The notes below the pieces were generated by a model, which saw only the letters and a program-made list of their open reading frames with translations, was not told where the DNA came from and did not search any database. The translations under genes were made by a program, and so were the position numbers. A stretch of 64,000 nucleotides of DNA, from assembly GCF_900215155.1 (NCBI RefSeq), contig NZ_LT907980.1:1860001-1924000 (forward strand), written 5' to 3'. Of this stretch, positions 60,837 to 64,000 are shown in pieces. This stretch comes from Marinobacter sp. LV10R510-11A. Its GTDB lineage: Bacteria > Pseudomonadota > Gammaproteobacteria > Pseudomonadales > Oleiphilaceae. Position 1 is the first letter of the stretch. Every line of letters starts with the position of its first letter.

Positions 60837-63485
60837 TCAGGCCTCAAGGCTCTTGTGTACCACTTCGTACAGATCAGCAGACAACCCAGACTTGTCCCGG
60901 ATGCGCTCCAGAGCTGAGCGCATCAGTGAACTGTACGCTGGAGCAAACTTTTTCCAACGCGTAAGCGGTGTTACCAAGCGAGCCGCGATCTGCGGGTTAC
61001 TGTCATCCAGGCGATACACTTGGTCAGCCAGGAATTCATAGCCGGAACCATCCGGGTTATGGAAGGCCGCTAGGTTCTGACCGGCGAACACACCAACCAC
61101 AGAACGTATTTTGTTGGGGTTTTTCCAATCGAAGGCAGGGTGCTCCAACAGTGTGTGAATTTGTGGTAACTGGCCTGCGCGGTCGCTGGATGTTTGCACC
61201 GAGAACCACTGCTCCACCACCTGAGGATCATCCTGGAACCGTTCATAGAAGTCGGCCAGAGCCTGGCTTCGTTCGGCCGCATAATCTGAGTTTACCAGGG
61301 CTCGCAGTGCGCCCATGCGATCGGTCATGTTATCGGCGTTGCCGAGCTGAGTAAGAGCCAGGTCGCGGCCGGTTTCATCATTGATCATCAACAACCAGGC
61401 CAACGCGGTATTTCTCAGGCTTCGGCGGGCAACGGATTCCGGGGTAACTTCGTAGGCGCCAACTTCGGCATTGCGGTGATAACAGGCGATAAGCTCCTCA
61501 CGCAACGACGTTGCGAGATGGTTTAACACTTGCTCGCGGGCACGGTGAATGGCCGCAACGTCGGGGCTATCCGCCAGCTCAAGCAGATAGGCTTCAGAGG
61601 GCAGTTGCAGCATTTTTGCCACCAGCGCCTGATCAAGCTTCGGGTCAGCAAGTAAAGTGCGGTAAGCCTCCACCAAGCGGGGCTCTACCTCGGCGGCATC
61701 GGGAGAGCCAACCAGTGACTGAATCACATCAACGGCGAGGCGCTGTCCCGCATCCCAACGGTTGAAGCCATCCGGATCATGACTCATCAAAAACACCAGC
61801 TGCTCGCGACTCCAGGGGTAAGCCACACGAACCGGCGCAGAAAAGTGGCGCAACAGTGATGGAACCGGCTTCTGGGCCAGCCCGTGAAACTCGAACGCAT
61901 GACTTGCTTCGGTCAACTCAAGAACGCGCTCGGTTGGCGCACTCGCAGCATCGTCAGTGCTTCCAAGACTGAGCGGCAGAGCCTCGCCATCTGCGCCCAG
62001 CAGGCCTAGGGCAAAAGGAATATGCTGCGGTTTCTTGTCAGTCTGGCCCGGGGTATCCGGAATGGTCTGCTGAATCGTTAAGCGGTAAATACCCTGCTCT
62101 GCATCGTACTCATCCGATACCTTCAGCACTGGGGTGCCCGCCTGCTCATACCACAACCGGAATTGCGTGAGATCCCGACCGGAGGCGTCTTCCATCGCTT
62201 TTACAAAGTCGTCAGTGGTAACTGCCTGCCCGTCGTGGCGCTCAAAGTACACATCACTGCCTTTGCGGAACAGATCCGGGCCCAGCAATGTGTGGATCAT
62301 GCGAACGACTTCTGCACCTTTCTCATAAATGGTCAGGGTGTAGAAGTTGGAAATCTCCATATAAGACGTTGGGCGCACGGGGTGCGCCATAGGGCCTGCA
62401 TCTTCGGCAAATTGCGCCGTTCTCAGCAGGGTTACATCTTCCATACGCTTCACGGTTGATGAGCCCATGTCTGCCGAGAAGGTGGAATCGCGGAATACGG
62501 TGAAGCCTTCCTTCAGGCTTAGCTGAAACCAGTCACGGCAGGTTACGCGGTTGCCAGACCAGTTATGGAAGTACTCGTGGGCAACAATGGATTCAATGCG
62601 CTGAAACGCGAGATCGGTTGCAGTCTCCTGACTGGCCAGTACGCAGGACGAGTTGAAGATATTCAGGCCCTTGTTCTCCATGGCCCCCATGTTGAAGTCG
62701 TCGACAGCCACAATCATGAAGATGTCGAGATCGTACTCGCGGCCGTAGGTTTCTTCATCCCAACGCATGGAGCGCTTGAGAGAATCCATGGCATGCTGAG
62801 TTTTTGCCGCATTGCGCGGCTCAACGTAGATGCGCAAATCGATGTCTCGACCGGAACAGGTTGTGAAGGCATCCTTTTTTTCAACCAGATCACCCGCCAC
62901 CAAGGCGAAAAGATAGCTGGGCTTGGGGAACGGATCTTCCCAGGTAACAAAGTGGCGTCCATTCTCTAGGTCGCCTTTTTCTACATCGTTGCCGTTGGAC
63001 AACAACACCGGGCAGGCGTTTTTGTCAGCCTCAATGCGGGTACGGTAACGAGCCATCACATCCGGCCGATCCGGAAAATAGGTAATGCAGCGGAAACCTT
63101 CAGCCTCACACTGGGTACAAAACATGCCCGACGATTTATACAGGCCCTCAAGGCGGGTATTGTTCTGCGGCTCAACCCATGTCACAACCTTCAACTCGAA
63201 CTGGGCCGGCACCTTGGCAATAACCAGTTGTTCACTGGTTTCTTCGTAGGCGTCCGCAGCGAGCTTCTCGCCATTCAGTGCGACACTCTCCAGTTTCAGG
63301 CTATCGCCGTCCAGCGCGAGCGGGGCAGACACCTCGGCCGATTCTGGGTTACGGCGCACAGACAGCGTGCTATGCACCCTTGCGCCATCGTCAAAGAGTT
63401 CGAAGCGAAGATCCACCGTGTCCACCAGGTATGTGGGTACTTTGTATTCGCTCAGGCGGGTGGTTTTTGGCTGATTGGTGCGCAT
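60837..63485 (-). CDS. pepN: aminopeptidase N (M1 family)
   Basis: An 882-residue cytosolic zinc aminopeptidase, full length. The exopeptidase motif GAMENKGLNIF lies near residues 265-275. The zinc site is HEYFHNWSGN with the third ligand in LSLKEGFTVF. The N-terminus (MRTNQPKTTRLSEYKVPTYL) is that of gammaproteobacterial PepN. It removes N-terminal residues from peptides during protein turnover. Confidence 0.95.
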   Translation of the reverse strand: MRTNQPKTTRLSEYKVPTYLVDTVDLRFELFDDGARVHSTLSVRRNPESAEVSAPLALDGDSLKLESVALNGEKLAADAYEETSEQLVIAKVPAQFELKVVTWVEPQNNTRLEGLYKSSGMFCTQCEAEGFRCITYFPDRPDVMARYRTRIEADKNACPVLLSNGNDVEKGDLENGRHFVTWEDPFPKPSYLFALVAGDLVEKKDAFTTCSGRDIDLRIYVEPRNAAKTQHAMDSLKRSMRWDEETYGREYDLDIFMIVAVDDFNMGAMENKGLNIFNSSCVLASQETATDLAFQRIESIVAHEYFHNWSGNRVTCRDWFQLSLKEGFTVFRDSTFSADMGSSTVKRMEDVTLLRTAQFAEDAGPMAHPVRPTSYMEISNFYTLTIYEKGAEVVRMIHTLLGPDLFRKGSDVYFERHDGQAVTTDDFVKAMEDASGRDLTQFRLWYEQAGTPVLKVSDEYDAEQGIYRLTIQQTIPDTPGQTDKKPQHIPFALGLLGADGEALPLSLGSTDDAASAPTERVLELTEASHAFEFHGLAQKPVPSLLRHFSAPVRVAYPWSREQLVFLMSHDPDGFNRWDAGQRLAVDVIQSLVGSPDAAEVEPRLVEAYRTLLADPKLDQALVAKMLQLPSEAYLLELADSPDVAAIHRAREQVLNHLATSLREELIACYHRNAEVGAYEVTPESVARRSLRNTALAWLLMINDETGRDLALTQLGNADNMTDRMGALRALVNSDYAAERSQALADFYERFQDDPQVVEQWFSVQTSSDRAGQLPQIHTLLEHPAFDWKNPNKIRSVVGVFAGQNLAAFHNPDGSGYEFLADQVYRLDDSNPQIAARLVTPLTRWKKFAPAYSSLMRSALERIRDKSGLSADLYEVVHKSLEA

Positions 63486-63569
63486 TGATTGCCTCCAGAT
63501 TTCTCAGCCTGCAACTGACCCCAAGCGGGCCAGGCAGGCATTATTAGAACGGGCGGGTAGAAGGTCGCG

Positions 63570-64000
63570 TTAAGCGCCCATCACCCGGAAACGGACTTCA
63601 TAACCGGTGAATTTACGAATATTGATCACACCGGTGTCGAGAATCAGGTACTGGCCCTTGATACCTTCAAGAACCCCTTCCACTTCTGGTGTTTTATCCA
63701 GATTGTGGGTTTTAATCTTTTCTGGCCATACTTGTACGGGATAGCTCAGGCCTAGCCCCTGCTCATCCACTTCACGGATAGCATCCTGCCCATGCTCTTC
63801 CCGCAGGGCGGCAATATCGTCTGCGATCAGCGCCAGTATCCGCTGGCGCTCTTGCGCGAGATCCAGCTCCGGAACATCACCCTTGAGCATCGCACGCCAG
63901 TTTGTGCGGTCAGCAACATGCGCCTTGCAGGCCACTTCAACCAGGCCAGAAAGATAGCGGGTAGCCACTCTAAACATGGGAATTGCATCAACCGCTCCCT
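63570..64000 (-). CDS. DUF2797-family protein (5' end outside window)
   Basis: The C-terminal about 140 residues of a protein whose frame is open to the window edge. The ATG at 63977 is probably internal, because AIPMFRVATRYLSGLVEVAC reads like the middle of DUF2797. It continues with DRTNWRAMLKG and ends EGIKGQYLILDTGVINIRKF, then TGYEVRF, the conserved family end. It lies upstream of pepN on the same strand. Function unknown. Confidence 0.75.
   Translation of the reverse strand, partial: GAVDAIPMFRVATRYLSGLVEVACKAHVADRTNWRAMLKGDVPELDLAQERQRILALIADDIAALREEHGQDAIREVDEQGLGLSYPVQVWPEKIKTHNLDKTPEVEGVLEGIKGQYLILDTGVINIRKFTGYEVRFRVMGA

Overview
The window suggests a marine gammaproteobacterium, most like Marinobacter or a near relative. 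This rests on the thrS-infC-rpmI-rplT-pheS-pheT-ihfA-merR order, a TAXI-type TRAP transporter, the DUF1329/YCF48-like/RND trio and general protein flavour; the genus is an inference. About half the window (1 to about 31.4 kb, all genes on +) is the right part of a lambda-like siphovirus prophage. The rest (about 31.9 to 64 kb) is host chromosome.

Prophage, left to right. The 5' end, including integrase and immunity genes, lies outside the window. Replication and recombination genes come first (3-7023): a RusA resolvase, an HTH/HNH-like protein, a Rha antirepressor, an initiator carrying four 17-bp iterons at an exact 22-bp period, a P-like helicase loader candidate, an HNH recombination protein, a dNTP pyrophosphohydrolase-like protein and a zinc-finger Q-type antiterminator. 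A textbook late promoter and terminator follow Q. Then comes the lysis block (7156-8499): M15 endolysin, holin-like membrane proteins and nested Rz/Rz1 spanins. Next is the most unusual gene (8499-11132), which joins a diversity-generating retroelement (DGR) target protein of the C-type-lectin/FGE fold in frame to a DGR-class reverse transcriptase. The only repeat copy here is rich in AAY codons like a DGR template and lies inside the coding sequence. Structural proteins and the lambda-like packaging, head and tail cluster follow (Nu1/DUF1441, gpA, W, B, C, D, E, FII, Z, U, tail tube, frameshifted G/GT chaperone, tape measure, tail tip). One cargo gene (a moron) sits inside the tail operon.

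Right junction (31387-32033). This stretch is non-coding. It holds arm-type repeats, a lone T-arm-like motif and the 3' half of a tRNA-Pro(GGG) gene with its terminator, as expected at the attR end of tRNA-integrated DNA.

Host region. A probable tmpA-tmpB-lysR operon would turn 2-(trimethylammonio)ethylphosphonate into glycine betaine and phosphate. After it come a frameshifted gene of unknown function, a CtaG-like plus SCO1 cytochrome-oxidase assembly pair, VWA and DnaJ-domain genes, an SDR-type protein and a sterol-desaturase pseudogene with an internal deletion. An AraC regulator, an aldehyde dehydrogenase and a DUF6172 gene precede the translation operon, in which infC has the hallmark AUU start. 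Last are the TAXI TRAP transporter, the RND/YCF48/DUF1329 cluster, pepN and a partial DUF2797 gene.
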